A DNA stretch of 64,000 nt from Bradyrhizobium diversitatis (GTDB lineage: Bacteria > Pseudomonadota > Alphaproteobacteria > Rhizobiales > Xanthobacteraceae): positions 1 through 64,000 of the forward strand of contig NZ_JACEGD010000015.1 of NCBI RefSeq assembly GCF_016031635.1. Direction: 5' to 3'. Positions 51,597 through 60,901 of this stretch are shown piece by piece. How positions within the stretch are numbered: the first letter of the stretch is position 1; each line of letters starts with the position of its first letter. The notes under the pieces are model-generated. The model searched no databases and was not told the origin of the DNA. It saw nothing but the letters and a program-made list of their open reading frames with translations. The translations under genes were made by a program, and so were the position numbers.

Positions 51597-53906
51597 TCAC
51601 AGGCTGTGGCGGCGATGGTGCTCGTTGATTGCGATCCACACCCGCTCCGGCGTTGCCGGCATGTCGATGTGGTCGATCTTGTATTCGCGCCAGAGCGCGT
51701 CGACGATGGCGTTGACGATCGCCGGGCAGGAGCCGATCGCGCCGGCCTCGCCCGCCCCTTTCACCCCCATCGGATTGGTCTTGCAGGGGATGTTGTTGGT
51801 CTCGAACACGAAGGCCGGCCCGTCCGCCGCACGCGGCAGCGCGTAGTCCATGAAGGTCGCGGTGATGAGCTGGCCATCGGTGGCGCCATACACCACCTGC
51901 TCCATCAGCGCCTGGCCGATGCCCTGCATCGCGCCGCCATGGACCTGTCCCGCCAACAGCAGCGGATTGAGCGTCTTGCCGAAATCGTCGACGATCACGT
52001 AGTTGACGATCTTGATGATGCCGGTGGCCGGATCGATCTCGACCTCCGCGACATGGGTGCCGTTCGGATAGGTACCGTCGGCGCTGGCAAAGGTCGCGCT
52101 GCCGTTCAGCTTCGATGGATCGACGCCGGGCCGCTTGGCGAGATCGGCGAATGAGATCGAGCGGTCGGTGCCGGCGATGCGCACCACGCCCTCGGAGATC
52201 TCGAGGTCGCCCGCGCTGGCTTCCAGCGCCTGCGCCGCGATCTCCTTCAGCCTCGAACCGAGCTCGCGCGCGGCGCGCTCGACGCTGACGCCGCCGGAGG
52301 GGATCGACGCCGAGCCGCCGGTGCCGAGGCCCGTTGCGATCTCGTCGGTGTCGCCCTGGTGGATGTGGACGCGCTCGGGCGCGACGCCGAACTGCTCGGC
52401 GACGATCTGCGCATAGGCGGTCTGGTGTCCCTGCCCGCTCGATTGCGTTCCGATCAGGACGGTGACGTCGCCATTGGGATCGAGCCGCACATTGGCGGTC
52501 TCCTCGCCCATGGTGCCGCACACCTCGACATAGCTCGCAAGGCCGATGCCGCGGATCAGGCCATGCTTCTTGGCGAGCTTCGCGCGCTTGGGAAACTCCT
52601 TCCACTCGGCGATCTCCATCGCGCGCTTCAGATGCGCGGCGAAGTCGCCGGAATCATAGACCTTGCCGGTGGCCGTCTTGTAGGGCAGCGCCTTCGGCTG
52701 GATGAAATTCTTGCGACGGACCGCGTCCGGCGTCATATCGAGTTTTCGTGCGCAGGCATCGACCAGACGCTCGATGACATAGGCCGCCTCAGGCCGTCCC
52801 GCGCCGCGATAGGCGTCGACCGGCACGCTGTTGGTGAAGATGGTGCGCACCCGGCAGTGGAACGCCTGGATATCGTAGAGGCCCGGCAACATGCCGGCGC
52901 CGCCATGGGGAATGTAGGGCCCGAAGGTCGACAGATACGCGCCCATGTCGCCCATCAGGTCGCAATCCATCGCCAGAAACTTGCCGTCCTCGGCCAGCGC
53001 CATCTTCGCGGTGGTGACGTTGTCGCGGCCCTGCGCGTCGCCCATGAAATGCTCGGTGCGGTCGGCCGCCCATTTTACCGCCTTCTTCAGTTTCTTGGCC
53101 GCGACCGCCATCAGGGCGTATTCGCGGTACGGGAACAGCTTCGTGCCGAAGCCGCCGCCGACATCGGGGCAGATCACCCGCATCTTGTCGGTGGGGATGT
53201 TGAGCACGTTCTGGCACAGGATGTCGCGCAGCCGGTGACTGCCCTGGCTGCCGATGGTGAGCGTCAGGTGATCGCGTTTGGCATCGTATTCGCAGACCGC
53301 CGCGCGCGTCTCCATGAAGCTCGCGACCACGCGCGGATTGACGATCGAGATTTCGGCCACCGCATGCGCCTTGGCGAAGGCGGCTTCCGTCGCGGCCTTG
53401 TCGCCGATCGAGACATCGAACAACACGTTGCCGGGCTTGTCCGGCCAGACCTGCGCCGCCCCCTTCTTCACGGCGTTGACGACGCCGGTCACCGCCGGCA
53501 GCGGGCTCCATTTGACCTCGATCGCCTCGATCGCGTCGCGGGCCTGGTCGATGGTCTCGGCGACGACGAAGGCGATGGCATCGCCGACATGGCGCACCTC
53601 ATCCTTGGCGAGGATCGGGTAAGGCGGGCCGGTGAACGGATCGGTCTCGAGATTGAACAGGCAGGGCAGATTGCCGAGATCCGCAACGTCCTCGGCGGTC
53701 AGAATCAGCGCGACGCCGGGCAGCCCGCGGGCCCGGCTCGCATCGATGGTGTATTTGGCATGCGCATGCGGCGAACGCAGCATCAAGCAGCGCAGCGCAG
53801 CCTGCGGCGCGTAATCGTCGGTGTAGCGGCCCTTGCCGCGGATGAGCGCGTCATCCTCCTTGCGCAGCACGCTTTGGCCAACGCCGAACTTGATGGGAGC
53901 CGCCAT
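51597..53906 (-). CDS. molybdenum hydroxylase large subunit, CoxL-like form II
   Basis: The 769-residue protein is the molybdopterin-binding subunit of the xanthine dehydrogenase family. It has 'KFGVGQSVLRKEDDALIRG', 'DVGGGFGTK', 'VPVDAYRGAGRPEAAYV' and the catalytic glutamate in 'GVKGAGEAGAIGS'. The active-site loop is AYRGAGR, typical of form II CoxL-like proteins, not the AYXCSFR loop of true CO dehydrogenases. The medium (FAD) and small (2Fe-2S) subunit genes are not next to it, so it is an orphan large subunit here. The substrate is unknown. Confidence 0.9.
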   Translation of the reverse strand: MAAPIKFGVGQSVLRKEDDALIRGKGRYTDDYAPQAALRCLMLRSPHAHAKYTIDASRARGLPGVALILTAEDVADLGNLPCLFNLETDPFTGPPYPILAKDEVRHVGDAIAFVVAETIDQARDAIEAIEVKWSPLPAVTGVVNAVKKGAAQVWPDKPGNVLFDVSIGDKAATEAAFAKAHAVAEISIVNPRVVASFMETRAAVCEYDAKRDHLTLTIGSQGSHRLRDILCQNVLNIPTDKMRVICPDVGGGFGTKLFPYREYALMAVAAKKLKKAVKWAADRTEHFMGDAQGRDNVTTAKMALAEDGKFLAMDCDLMGDMGAYLSTFGPYIPHGGAGMLPGLYDIQAFHCRVRTIFTNSVPVDAYRGAGRPEAAYVIERLVDACARKLDMTPDAVRRKNFIQPKALPYKTATGKVYDSGDFAAHLKRAMEIAEWKEFPKRAKLAKKHGLIRGIGLASYVEVCGTMGEETANVRLDPNGDVTVLIGTQSSGQGHQTAYAQIVAEQFGVAPERVHIHQGDTDEIATGLGTGGSASIPSGGVSVERAARELGSRLKEIAAQALEASAGDLEISEGVVRIAGTDRSISFADLAKRPGVDPSKLNGSATFASADGTYPNGTHVAEVEIDPATGIIKIVNYVIVDDFGKTLNPLLLAGQVHGGAMQGIGQALMEQVVYGATDGQLITATFMDYALPRAADGPAFVFETNNIPCKTNPMGVKGAGEAGAIGSCPAIVNAIVDALWREYKIDHIDMPATPERVWIAINEHHRRHSL

Positions 53907-54158
53907 TGTCTTTTCCCGTTCTCATGGTTGTTTTGCGGGCCATATTGCCGTGGAAAAACTGGCAAGGCAAACGGGTTTAGGCATGCGCGTTGGCCGAAGG
54001 CCGAAGAGAGCGCCGCACACACGTCATGGCGCAGACTGTCGCATGGCTCTTGGAGGATAGGATCGCGCCGCAATACAAGGCCCTCCCCCTGAGAGCCCGC
54101 CAAAGGCGGGCATCTCGAAGGATCGGCCGCAAAGCGACCCGCCAAGCTCCTCGACGAG
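53907..54158. other. intergenic region with a degenerate palindrome
   Basis: No gene is seen. The stretch about 54075-54150 contains gagcccgccaaaggcgggc, a GCCCGCC/GGCGGGC hairpin, next to ctcgaaggatcggcc, resembling part of the family C palindrome at 39834-39956. Confidence 0.5.
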
Positions 54159-54449
54159 TCACATCCCACCACGGCTCAATAGATACCTCGTGCTATCTCT
54201 GAGCCTGTCGATGGCGCGCTCAGGTGCGATGGAGTCGATCTCACAGCGCGTCAGGCCGATATCCAAAAGCTCCCTGTCGCTCAGGTCCTGCAAGGTGGTT
54301 TGTGGGCGGTGGCGCCAGCGCCACTCCTGATATGCACGCCAGTATTGCGTGAGGAAGCCCCGCACATCTGGCGTCGTGACGAGGTCGAGGCGGAGCCTCG
54401 CGGCATCGCCCGCTGGGTCGGCCGTGCTGTTGGTCAGTTGGGGTGGCAT
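54159..54449 (-). CDS. DUF1127 protein, second copy
   Basis: The 96-residue protein ends in a DUF1127 module ('WRWRHRPQTTLQDLSDRELLDIGLTRCEID') preceded by a tyrosine/tryptophan-rich helix. It is only distantly similar to the DUF1127 protein at 684-920 apart from the 'LSDRELLDIGLTR' core. The start is assigned by the longest frame; a downstream start is possible. A hairpin terminator (54495-54521) lies between it and murJ upstream, so it has its own promoter. Confidence 0.8.
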   Translation of the reverse strand: MPPQLTNSTADPAGDAARLRLDLVTTPDVRGFLTQYWRAYQEWRWRHRPQTTLQDLSDRELLDIGLTRCEIDSIAPERAIDRLRDSTRYLLSRGGM

Positions 54450-54490
54450 CGGATGCTCCTGCTGTTGAGCCGGCAGGGAGCGTGGCCAAA

Positions 54491-54521
54491 GAAAAGGCCC
54501 CGTCCGATGCCGGCGGGGCCT
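54491..54521 (-). terminator. hairpin terminator between murJ and the DUF1127 gene
   Basis: AGGCCCCG (54495-54502) and CGGGGCCT (54514-54521) form an 8-bp stem; on the minus strand it is followed by TTTTCTTT. It fits the end of the murJ transcript, 184 bp after its stop. Confidence 0.7.
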
Positions 54522-54704
54522 GGTGGAAGATGTCGTCGAATTCCTAGCGCACGACTCCTCCCACCGCCCGGCCGAAGCGGGTGATGTGATTGCGGTTGAG
54601 TTTGCGCGACGATTTGATCATGAAGCGCTGATACCACGGCAATCGCGCAAAATCAAGAGATGTACGGATTCTGGTTGCAGCCTGGAGGCGAGCACCCCGC
54701 TCGT

Positions 54705-56231
54705 CTAACCGCGCACCAGCGACACCAGCCAGCTGCGGCCGAACAGGATGAGGATCGCGAGGGAATAGACGATGGTGCCGCCGACCGCGAGCAGAACCAG
54801 CATCAATTCGTCCCGGAAGTGCATCGCGCCCAACAAAGGACCACCGAAGCGCGCGATCAGCCAGAAGGCGACGGCGAGGATAATGCCGGTCAGCAAGAAT
54901 TTCGCGAGCGACATCAGCCAGCCGCGATCCAGCACGAGGAAACCTCGCCGCACGGCGAAGAACAGCACCAGCAAGAGATTGGTCCAGACCCCGACGGCAG
55001 TTGCGAGCGCGAGGCCGATCTGCGCGAGCGATCCCATAAGGGCGACCTTCAGCGCGACGTTGACTGCGATGCCGGTCAGCGATGCGCGAACCGGCGTCGC
55101 CGTATCCTTGCGCGCATAGAAGGTCGCGACCGCACTGCGGATCAGAACGAAAGGAATGAGGCCGATGGCATAGGCCGCGAGTGTGCCGCCGGCGGCGACG
55201 GCATCGGCCTTCGAGAATGCGCCGCGGGCGAACAGCGCACGCATGATCTCGTCGGGCACGGTGAGGAAGGCCGCCACGAACGGGATCGAGAACAGCAGCG
55301 TGAAATCGAAGGCGCGACGTTGCGCCTTCATCGCGCCGTCATGGTCGTTGGCGGTGATCCGCCGTGACATCTCCGGCAACAGCACCGTGCCGATGGCGAT
55401 GCCGATGACCCCGATCGGCAGCTGGTTGAGACGGTCGGCGTAGTAGAGCGCCGACAGCGCGCCTGCGGGCAGGAAGGTCGCGATGATGGTGTCGGCGAAC
55501 AGCGCGACCTGCGTGCCCATCGAGCCCAGGGTCGCAGGTCCAAGCGCCTTGAAGAAGCCGCGGACGTCTCCGTCGAGCTTCAGCGGTGCGAAGCGCGGCA
55601 GGCCGCCGTGGCGGGCGAGATCGCCCGCCAGCAGGAAATATTGCAGGAAGCCCGAGATGAGCACGCCCCAGGCCGCGGCGTGGCCAGCGGTCGGAAACCA
55701 CGCGGCGAGCGCCAGCGTCATCATCATCGCGACGTTGAGGAAGATCGACGCCGCCGCGGCGCTGGCAAAGCGCTGCATCACGTTGAGCATGCCGCCATAG
55801 AGCGTCACCAGCGTGATCAGCAGCAGATAGGGAAAGGTGATCCGGGTCAGCTCGATCGCGAGCTTGCGCTGCTCGGCGTCGTCGCTGAAGCCCGGCGCGA
55901 GGATGCTCATGGCCTGCGGCATGAACAGCCAGGCGACGATCAGCAGCACCACCTGCGAGGCCAGCAGCAACGTGAAGATGCGGTCGGCGAACAGGCTTGC
56001 CGCCGCCTCCCCCTTCTCGCCATGGACATGGGCATAGGCCGGCACCCAGGCCGCGTTGAAGGCGCCCTCGGCGAAGATCGCGCGGAAATGGTTGGGCAGC
56101 CGCAGCGCCACGAAAAAGGCATCGGCGACGGGACCGGCGCCGAGGATCGCCGCGAGCATGATGTCGCGGGCAAATCCCGTGACCCGCGAGAGCAGCGTGT
56201 ATCCGCCAACCGTGAAGATGCGTCCGAGCAT
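54705..56231 (-). CDS. murJ: lipid II flippase
   Basis: MurJ moves lipid II across the inner membrane for peptidoglycan synthesis. The 508-residue MOP-fold protein has fourteen hydrophobic segments and the family motifs 'TLLSRVTGFARDIMLAAILG', 'LRLPNHFRAIFAEGAFNAAWVP' (in part), 'LNVMQRFASAAAASI' and 'YYADRLNQLPIGVIGIAIGT'. In many proteobacteria murJ is next to glnD or mutS; here it follows a toxin-antitoxin locus. It is probably essential and not part of the TA operon. Confidence 0.94.
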   Translation of the reverse strand: MLGRIFTVGGYTLLSRVTGFARDIMLAAILGAGPVADAFFVALRLPNHFRAIFAEGAFNAAWVPAYAHVHGEKGEAAASLFADRIFTLLLASQVVLLIVAWLFMPQAMSILAPGFSDDAEQRKLAIELTRITFPYLLLITLVTLYGGMLNVMQRFASAAAASIFLNVAMMMTLALAAWFPTAGHAAAWGVLISGFLQYFLLAGDLARHGGLPRFAPLKLDGDVRGFFKALGPATLGSMGTQVALFADTIIATFLPAGALSALYYADRLNQLPIGVIGIAIGTVLLPEMSRRITANDHDGAMKAQRRAFDFTLLFSIPFVAAFLTVPDEIMRALFARGAFSKADAVAAGGTLAAYAIGLIPFVLIRSAVATFYARKDTATPVRASLTGIAVNVALKVALMGSLAQIGLALATAVGVWTNLLLVLFFAVRRGFLVLDRGWLMSLAKFLLTGIILAVAFWLIARFGGPLLGAMHFRDELMLVLLAVGGTIVYSLAILILFGRSWLVSLVRG

Positions 56232-56339
56232 GCGTCCTTTGTAGAGCGTTATCGAGCGAGCGATAAGTCTGTCAGCTCCGATGAGGCGGAAAATCGGCCA
56301 CTCGGCTGTCGCCTCTTCGAAGCGGCCCCCGATGATGGA

Positions 56340-56750
56340 TCAGGTTCGGCTGAAGGGATCGAGGACCGTCACGCCGGCAGGTCTGAAGTCGGAGACGTTT
56401 CGGGTGACCACCGTAAAGCCATTTTCCAGCGCAGTGGCCGCGATCATGAGATCGGCGCTGTCGTTGCCAAGAGCAGCGCTGAGTGCGCCCCAACGACGTG
56501 CTGCGCGCAGATCGAATGGTACAATCCGCTCGCCATAGAGGTTCATCACCTGATCCAGCCAGGCAGCAAGCGCCGTCGCAAAGCCCGGATCAGCTGCGCG
56601 TTGTCGGACGATGCCGCGCTCGATCTCGCCAATGCTGACGACACTCAGAAAAAGATCGGCGGTACGTTGGCGCTCGAACCACCTGACGACCCCCGGATCA
56701 CGTTCGCGTCTGCGCAACTCGGACAATATGACCGTGTCAATCAGAAACAT
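56340..56750 (-). CDS. vapC: VapC/FitB-type PIN-domain toxin
   Basis: The 136-residue PIN-domain ribonuclease has the acidic metal site D5 ('FLIDTVILSEL'), E42 ('SIGEIERGI'), D100 ('NDSADLMIAATALENG') and D121 ('TRNVSDF'). FitB usually has 'DTNVVSEL', so the asparagine after the aspartate is replaced by valine here. Its start codon overlaps the antitoxin stop codon by 1 nt (TGATG), which implies translational coupling. Confidence 0.92.
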   Translation of the reverse strand: MFLIDTVILSELRRRERDPGVVRWFERQRTADLFLSVVSIGEIERGIVRQRAADPGFATALAAWLDQVMNLYGERIVPFDLRAARRWGALSAALGNDSADLMIAATALENGFTVVTRNVSDFRPAGVTVLDPFSRT

Positions 56751-57007
56751 CAGATTCCGGGCTCGCGCATCCGGACTTTCGCCCGCGGAAATTCTCGGTC
56801 ATCCTGAGGGATCGCGAGCAGCACGTCCGCAAAGGAGGGAGCCTGGGCGCGCTCAAGGCGCCGCAAGCGCTCATACTCGTTGATGTCGACCACCATGACC
56901 GCGGGCGTGCCATGCTTGGTGACCACCTGCGGCGCGCGCCGCGCCGCCTCGACGACCTCGCTGAACCTATTTTTGGCGTCCTGTATGGACCACTGGCGCC
57001 GCGACAT
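56750..57007 (-). CDS. Phd/YefM-type antitoxin
   Basis: The 85-residue protein has the Phd/YefM DNA-binding N-terminus ('WSIQDAKNRFSEVVEAARRA', 'QVVTKHGTPAVMVVDINEYE') and a C-terminal toxin-binding tail. It lies first in the operon with the PIN toxin. Two palindromes 10-36 bp upstream are the likely autoregulatory operator. Confidence 0.92.
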   Translation of the reverse strand: MSRRQWSIQDAKNRFSEVVEAARRAPQVVTKHGTPAVMVVDINEYERLRRLERAQAPSFADVLLAIPQDDREFPRAKVRMREPGI

Positions 57008-57017
57008 GGTCGACCCA

Positions 57018-57043
57018 TTCTAGCTAGAAATTCTAGCTAGAAT
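57018..57043. promoter_or_regulatory. tandem palindromic operator of the toxin-antitoxin operon
   Basis: TTCTAGCTAGAA (57018-57029) is followed immediately by ATTCTAGCTAGAAT (57030-57043). The two palindromes share the same 12-bp core with a 13-bp centre spacing, beginning 10 bp upstream of the antitoxin ATG. This is the classic arrangement for Phd-type cooperative autorepression. Confidence 0.8.
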
Positions 57044-57089
57044 ACAGAGCCCCCGGGTCGCCGTCAACGCGTGAAATCCGGCCTCCAAG

Positions 57090-58283
57090 TCACCCCGCCA
57101 GCGCGCCCTGCACGGCGGCGATGATTCGCTCCTGGTCGGCTTCGGTCACATAGGCATGCATCGGCAGGCTGATCACGTCCCGCGACAGGCTCTCGCAACC
57201 CGGCAGCCCGCCTTCCGCGACAGGATATTGCTTGTAGGCGGTCTGCTGATGCATCGACTTGCCGTAGTAGATCGCGGTCGGCACGCCCTGGGCCTTCAGC
57301 GCGGCGGCAAAGCCGTCGCGATCGGTCCCCTCAGGCAGACGGATGGTGTACTGCGCCCAGACCGAGGTATTGCCGGGGCTGAGGCGCGGCACGGTGACCA
57401 CATTGGACAGGCCGCGCTCATAGCGCTCCGCGACCTTGTTGCGGGCGGCGATCTCGTCGTCAAAGATCCTCAGCTTCTCGATCAGCACCGCGGCCTGCAT
57501 GGTGTCGATCCGGCCGGTCAGGCCGAGACGGACATTGTCGTACTTGTCCACGCCCTGCCCGTGCACGCGGATGCTGCGCAGCGTGGCCGCGAGCTCGTCG
57601 TCATCGGTGAAGATCGCGCCGCCGTCGCCGAAGCAGCCGAGCGGCTTGGCCGGGAAGAAGCTGGTCGCCGTGGCATGCGCGAGCGTGCCGAGCTTGCGGC
57701 CCTTGTAGCTCGCGCCAAACGCTTGCGCGGCGTCGTCGAGCACGAACAGGCCCTCGGCCTTGGCGATCTCGGCGATGGAGTCGTGATCGGCCGGCTGGCC
57801 GAACAGGTCGACCGGAATCACCGCGGCGGGCTTGAGGCCGGCCTTGCGAGCGGTCGCGATGCCGCGCTTCAGCGATTCCGGGCTCATGTTGAAGGTCGCC
57901 TCGTCCACGTCGACATAGACAGGCGTCGCGCCGGTCCGCGCCACCGGCGAGGCGGTCGCGATGAAGGTGAAGGATGGACACAGCACGGCATCGCCGGGCC
58001 CGACATTCTTCGCCATCATCACCATCAGGATCGCGTCGGTGCCGCTGGCGCAGCCGATCACGTGCTTGGCGCCGCTGTAGGCCGCGAGCTGCTTTTCCAG
58101 CTCGAAGACCTCCGGGCCATTGACGAACTGGCAATGGTCGAGCACGCGCTTGACGGCGACATCGAGCGAAGCGCCGAGCCGGCGCCGCTGCGAGGCGACG
58201 TCGATGAAGGGAATGGGATCGGAACGCAGATGCTGGTTCATAGTCTGGTTCTTGGCGCCTTGTGACGTTTGAGCGGTCGACAT
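57090..58283 (-). CDS. DegT/DnrJ/EryC1/StrS sugar aminotransferase
   Basis: The 397-residue PLP enzyme has 'PFIDVASQRRRLGA', 'IGCASGTDAILMVMMA', 'VDLFGQPADHDSI', the PLP-binding site region 'ATSFFPAKPLGCFGDGGAIF' and 'RLGLTGRIDTMQAAVL'. The pattern is like WbpE/WlbC, which aminate a 3-keto UDP-sugar. It is 9 bp after the MocA-type oxidoreductase gene, so the pair would make a 3-amino sugar nucleotide. The start could also be the ATG at 58241. Confidence 0.88.
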   Translation of the reverse strand: MSTAQTSQGAKNQTMNQHLRSDPIPFIDVASQRRRLGASLDVAVKRVLDHCQFVNGPEVFELEKQLAAYSGAKHVIGCASGTDAILMVMMAKNVGPGDAVLCPSFTFIATASPVARTGATPVYVDVDEATFNMSPESLKRGIATARKAGLKPAAVIPVDLFGQPADHDSIAEIAKAEGLFVLDDAAQAFGASYKGRKLGTLAHATATSFFPAKPLGCFGDGGAIFTDDDELAATLRSIRVHGQGVDKYDNVRLGLTGRIDTMQAAVLIEKLRIFDDEIAARNKVAERYERGLSNVVTVPRLSPGNTSVWAQYTIRLPEGTDRDGFAAALKAQGVPTAIYYGKSMHQQTAYKQYPVAEGGLPGCESLSRDVISLPMHAYVTEADQERIIAAVQGALAG

Positions 58284-58292
58284 GGAAAAGGG

Positions 58293-59297
58293 TCAGCCGG
58301 CGACGCGGCGCGGAGCCTTGCGGACAGGCGCCGTCGCCGCAGGCCGCGACGGCGTTTCGAGACATTGCGTGGCGATCTCGAGGCTGGCGACGCCTTCATC
58401 GCCCGTTACCGCCGGCGTATCGCCATGGCGCACCGCCTTGAGGAACGCGATCAGCTCGGCGCGCAGCGGCTCATCGTGGCCGACCGGCAGATGCCGCATC
58501 GAGTAGCTGCCGTCGGGCTTGAAGCCGAAGCACTCGGTGACCTGGCGCGTGAGCAGATCGCCCATCACGTATTTGCCGCGCGTGGCGACCGTGACGCTGC
58601 GCGCCTTGAACGGCGTCAGCCAGTTGGTGTTGATGTGGGCGAGCACGCCGTTGGCGGTGCGGAACTGCAGGAGCGCGATGTCCTCGCGCTCGGCGACGGC
58701 GCTCGACAATTGCGGCTGCACCTCGACGATGTCGGATTCGGTGAACCAGCGGATCAGATCGATGTCGTGCACGGCAAGGTCGATGACGACGCCGACATTG
58801 GACATGCGCGGCGGAAACGGGCCGACGCGCGTGATGGCGATGGAGAGAATGTCCTCGCCCGCAATGGCCTGCTTGACCGCGGCGACCGCCGGATTGAAGC
58901 GCTCGACATGGCCGACCATCAGCGTCACGCCGGTCTTCTGTGCCGCGGCGACGATCTCGCGGCCCTCTTCCACGGTGGAGGCGATCGGCTTCTCGACCAG
59001 CACGTGGATGTTCTTGGCGATGCAGTCGAGCGCGACCTCGTGATGCAGATGGGTGGGCGCGGCGATGGTCACGGCATCGACGCCTTCGGCGAAGAGCTGG
59101 TCGAGCGTCTCGAAGCTTTCGCAACCGGCGAGCTCCGTTGCCCGCGCACGATGTGCCGCCGAGGGATCGACGACGCCGACGAGGCTGACGCCGGGTAGAC
59201 CCGCAAGCACGCGCGCGTGGTTGCTGCCCATCACGCCGGCACCAATGACGCCGACGCGCAAGCCGGCCTTCGCCGGTGCAGATCCTTTGGAACTCAT
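58293..59297 (-). CDS. Gfo/Idh/MocA oxidoreductase, WbpB-like
   Basis: The 334-residue protein has a Rossmann motif 'VGVIGAGVMGSNHARVLAGL', the catalytic 'EKPIASTVEEGREIV' and the MocA C-terminal domain 'VGHVERFNPAVAAVK'. Such enzymes oxidise UDP-N-acetyl sugars at C3; paired with DegT they supply UDP-3-amino sugars. It lies 184 bp after manC, suggesting a separate promoter there. Confidence 0.88.
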   Translation of the reverse strand: MSSKGSAPAKAGLRVGVIGAGVMGSNHARVLAGLPGVSLVGVVDPSAAHRARATELAGCESFETLDQLFAEGVDAVTIAAPTHLHHEVALDCIAKNIHVLVEKPIASTVEEGREIVAAAQKTGVTLMVGHVERFNPAVAAVKQAIAGEDILSIAITRVGPFPPRMSNVGVVIDLAVHDIDLIRWFTESDIVEVQPQLSSAVAEREDIALLQFRTANGVLAHINTNWLTPFKARSVTVATRGKYVMGDLLTRQVTECFGFKPDGSYSMRHLPVGHDEPLRAELIAFLKAVRHGDTPAVTGDEGVASLEIATQCLETPSRPAATAPVRKAPRRVAG

Positions 59298-59481
59298 CTG
59301 AGCAAACCCCGATTCAACCCAAATCCCCGGCGCCTCTCCTAGCACGGCCGCCACATTTGTGGCGAATGCGGAGCTGGGAGCCCGGACACGATTTGATTCA
59401 AAAAGTTACACGTTCCCCGGGCCTTAAGCCGCAAAACATACCGTCTTCCCGGCCCGGGGCACATGATTCGGAGCTTGCTGG

Positions 59482-60894
59482 TTACGACCTTTGATAGTCG
59501 TCTTCAATCCGGATGATGTCGTCTTCCCCCAGATAAGAGCCGGTCTGGACCTCGATCAGCTCCAGCTGGATCTTGCCGGGGTTCTCCATCCGGTGCACGG
59601 CGCCCATCGGGATGTAGATCGACTCGTTCTCGTGCACCGTCTTCACGGCCTCGTTGACGGTGACCTGGGCCGTGCCCCGCACCACGATCCAGTGCTCGGC
59701 GCGATGATGGTGCTTCTGCAGCGACAGGCGCCCGCCCGGCTTCACCACGATGCGCTTGACCTGGTGACGCTCGCCATTGTCGACGGACTGATAGCTGCCC
59801 CAGGGCCGGTGCACCTTGAGATGCTCCTCGGTGACCTTCGGCGCGACCGCCTTCAGCTTGGTCACCAGGCGCTTCAGGCCGTTGGCATCCTTCTGGCGCG
59901 AGACCAGGATCGCGTCCGCGGTGGCGACCACGACGAGATCGTCGACGCCTTCGAGCGCGACCAGCGCGGCATCGGTCGTGACGTTGCAGTTGCGGGAGTC
60001 CTCGAACACGGCGGTGCCATGCGCCGCATTGCCCTGCGCGTCCTTCTCCGACAGCTCCCACACAGCGAGCCAGGAGCCGACGTCGGACCAGCCGCACGAC
60101 ACCGGCACCACGGCCGCGCGCGCGGTCTTTTCCATCACCGCATAGTCGATCGAGATCGCCTTCGCCGCGCCGAACGCCTCCGGCTCCAGCGTGACGAAGC
60201 CGAGATCGCGGCCGGCATTGTTGACGGCGCTGGTGACGGCCTCGACGCTTCCCGCATCGACCCTGCGATATTCGTCGAGCAGCACGGCGGCCGGGAACAT
60301 GAAGTTGCCGCTGTTCCAGAGATAGCCGGAATTGACGTAGTCGGACGCCTTCACCGCGTCCGGCTTCTCGACGAAGCGCGCAACCGCATGCACTTCGCCG
60401 GAAATCACCTCGCCCGGATTGATGTAGCCGTATTCGGTCGCCGGCCGCTCCGGCTTGACGCCGAAGGTGACGATGCGCCCGGCGCGCGCGGCGGTGAGGC
60501 CCTCGCGGCAGGCCGCGACGAAGGCGGCATTGTCCTGCACCACGTGGTCGGCGGCGAGCGCGAGCACGATCGCTTCGCTGTCGCGGTTCTGCGCGAACAC
60601 CGCGCCCGCCGCGATCGCAGGGCCGGAATCGCGTCGCATCGGCTCGAGGATCACGTCGGCCTCGATGCCGATCTCGGCGAGCTGCTCCAGCACCATGAAG
60701 CGATAGGCCGCATTGGTGATGACGATCGGGCGATCGAACAGCGAGGGATCGGACACGCGCAGCAGCGTGTCCTGGAAGGTCGAGCGCGTGCCGAACAGCG
60801 GCAGGAACTGCTTGGGGCGAACCTCGCGCGAAGCGGGCCACAGCCGCGTGCCGGCACCGCCGCACATGATCAGGGGGAATATGCGTTTGTCCAT
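59482..60894 (-). CDS. manC: mannose-1-phosphate guanylyltransferase / mannose-6-phosphate isomerase
   Basis: The 470-residue bifunctional enzyme has the nucleotidyltransferase site 'CGGAGTRLWPASREVRPKQFL' (in part) at the N-terminus, 'FVEKPD', 'YLWNSGNFMF' and 'DYAVMEKT'. A C-terminal cupin phosphomannose isomerase domain has 'HHHRAEHWIVV'. It makes GDP-mannose for surface polysaccharide. It follows the epimerase gene by 7 bp, so the two are cotranscribed. The start at 60894 matches the family N-terminus. Confidence 0.93.
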   Translation of the reverse strand: MDKRIFPLIMCGGAGTRLWPASREVRPKQFLPLFGTRSTFQDTLLRVSDPSLFDRPIVITNAAYRFMVLEQLAEIGIEADVILEPMRRDSGPAIAAGAVFAQNRDSEAIVLALAADHVVQDNAAFVAACREGLTAARAGRIVTFGVKPERPATEYGYINPGEVISGEVHAVARFVEKPDAVKASDYVNSGYLWNSGNFMFPAAVLLDEYRRVDAGSVEAVTSAVNNAGRDLGFVTLEPEAFGAAKAISIDYAVMEKTARAAVVPVSCGWSDVGSWLAVWELSEKDAQGNAAHGTAVFEDSRNCNVTTDAALVALEGVDDLVVVATADAILVSRQKDANGLKRLVTKLKAVAPKVTEEHLKVHRPWGSYQSVDNGERHQVKRIVVKPGGRLSLQKHHHRAEHWIVVRGTAQVTVNEAVKTVHENESIYIPMGAVHRMENPGKIQLELIEVQTGSYLGEDDIIRIEDDYQRS

Positions 60895-60901
60895 CGTGAT
60901 C

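Noticed and set aside
52359..54092. A 577-codon plus-strand frame over the CoxL-like gene
   Set aside because: It has no recognisable domain, while the opposite strand carries the complete molybdenum hydroxylase motifs.
54450..54704. Possible EcfG promoter for the second DUF1127 gene
   Set aside because: No GGAAC/CGTT pair with correct spacing was found; only the terminator-like hairpin is visible.
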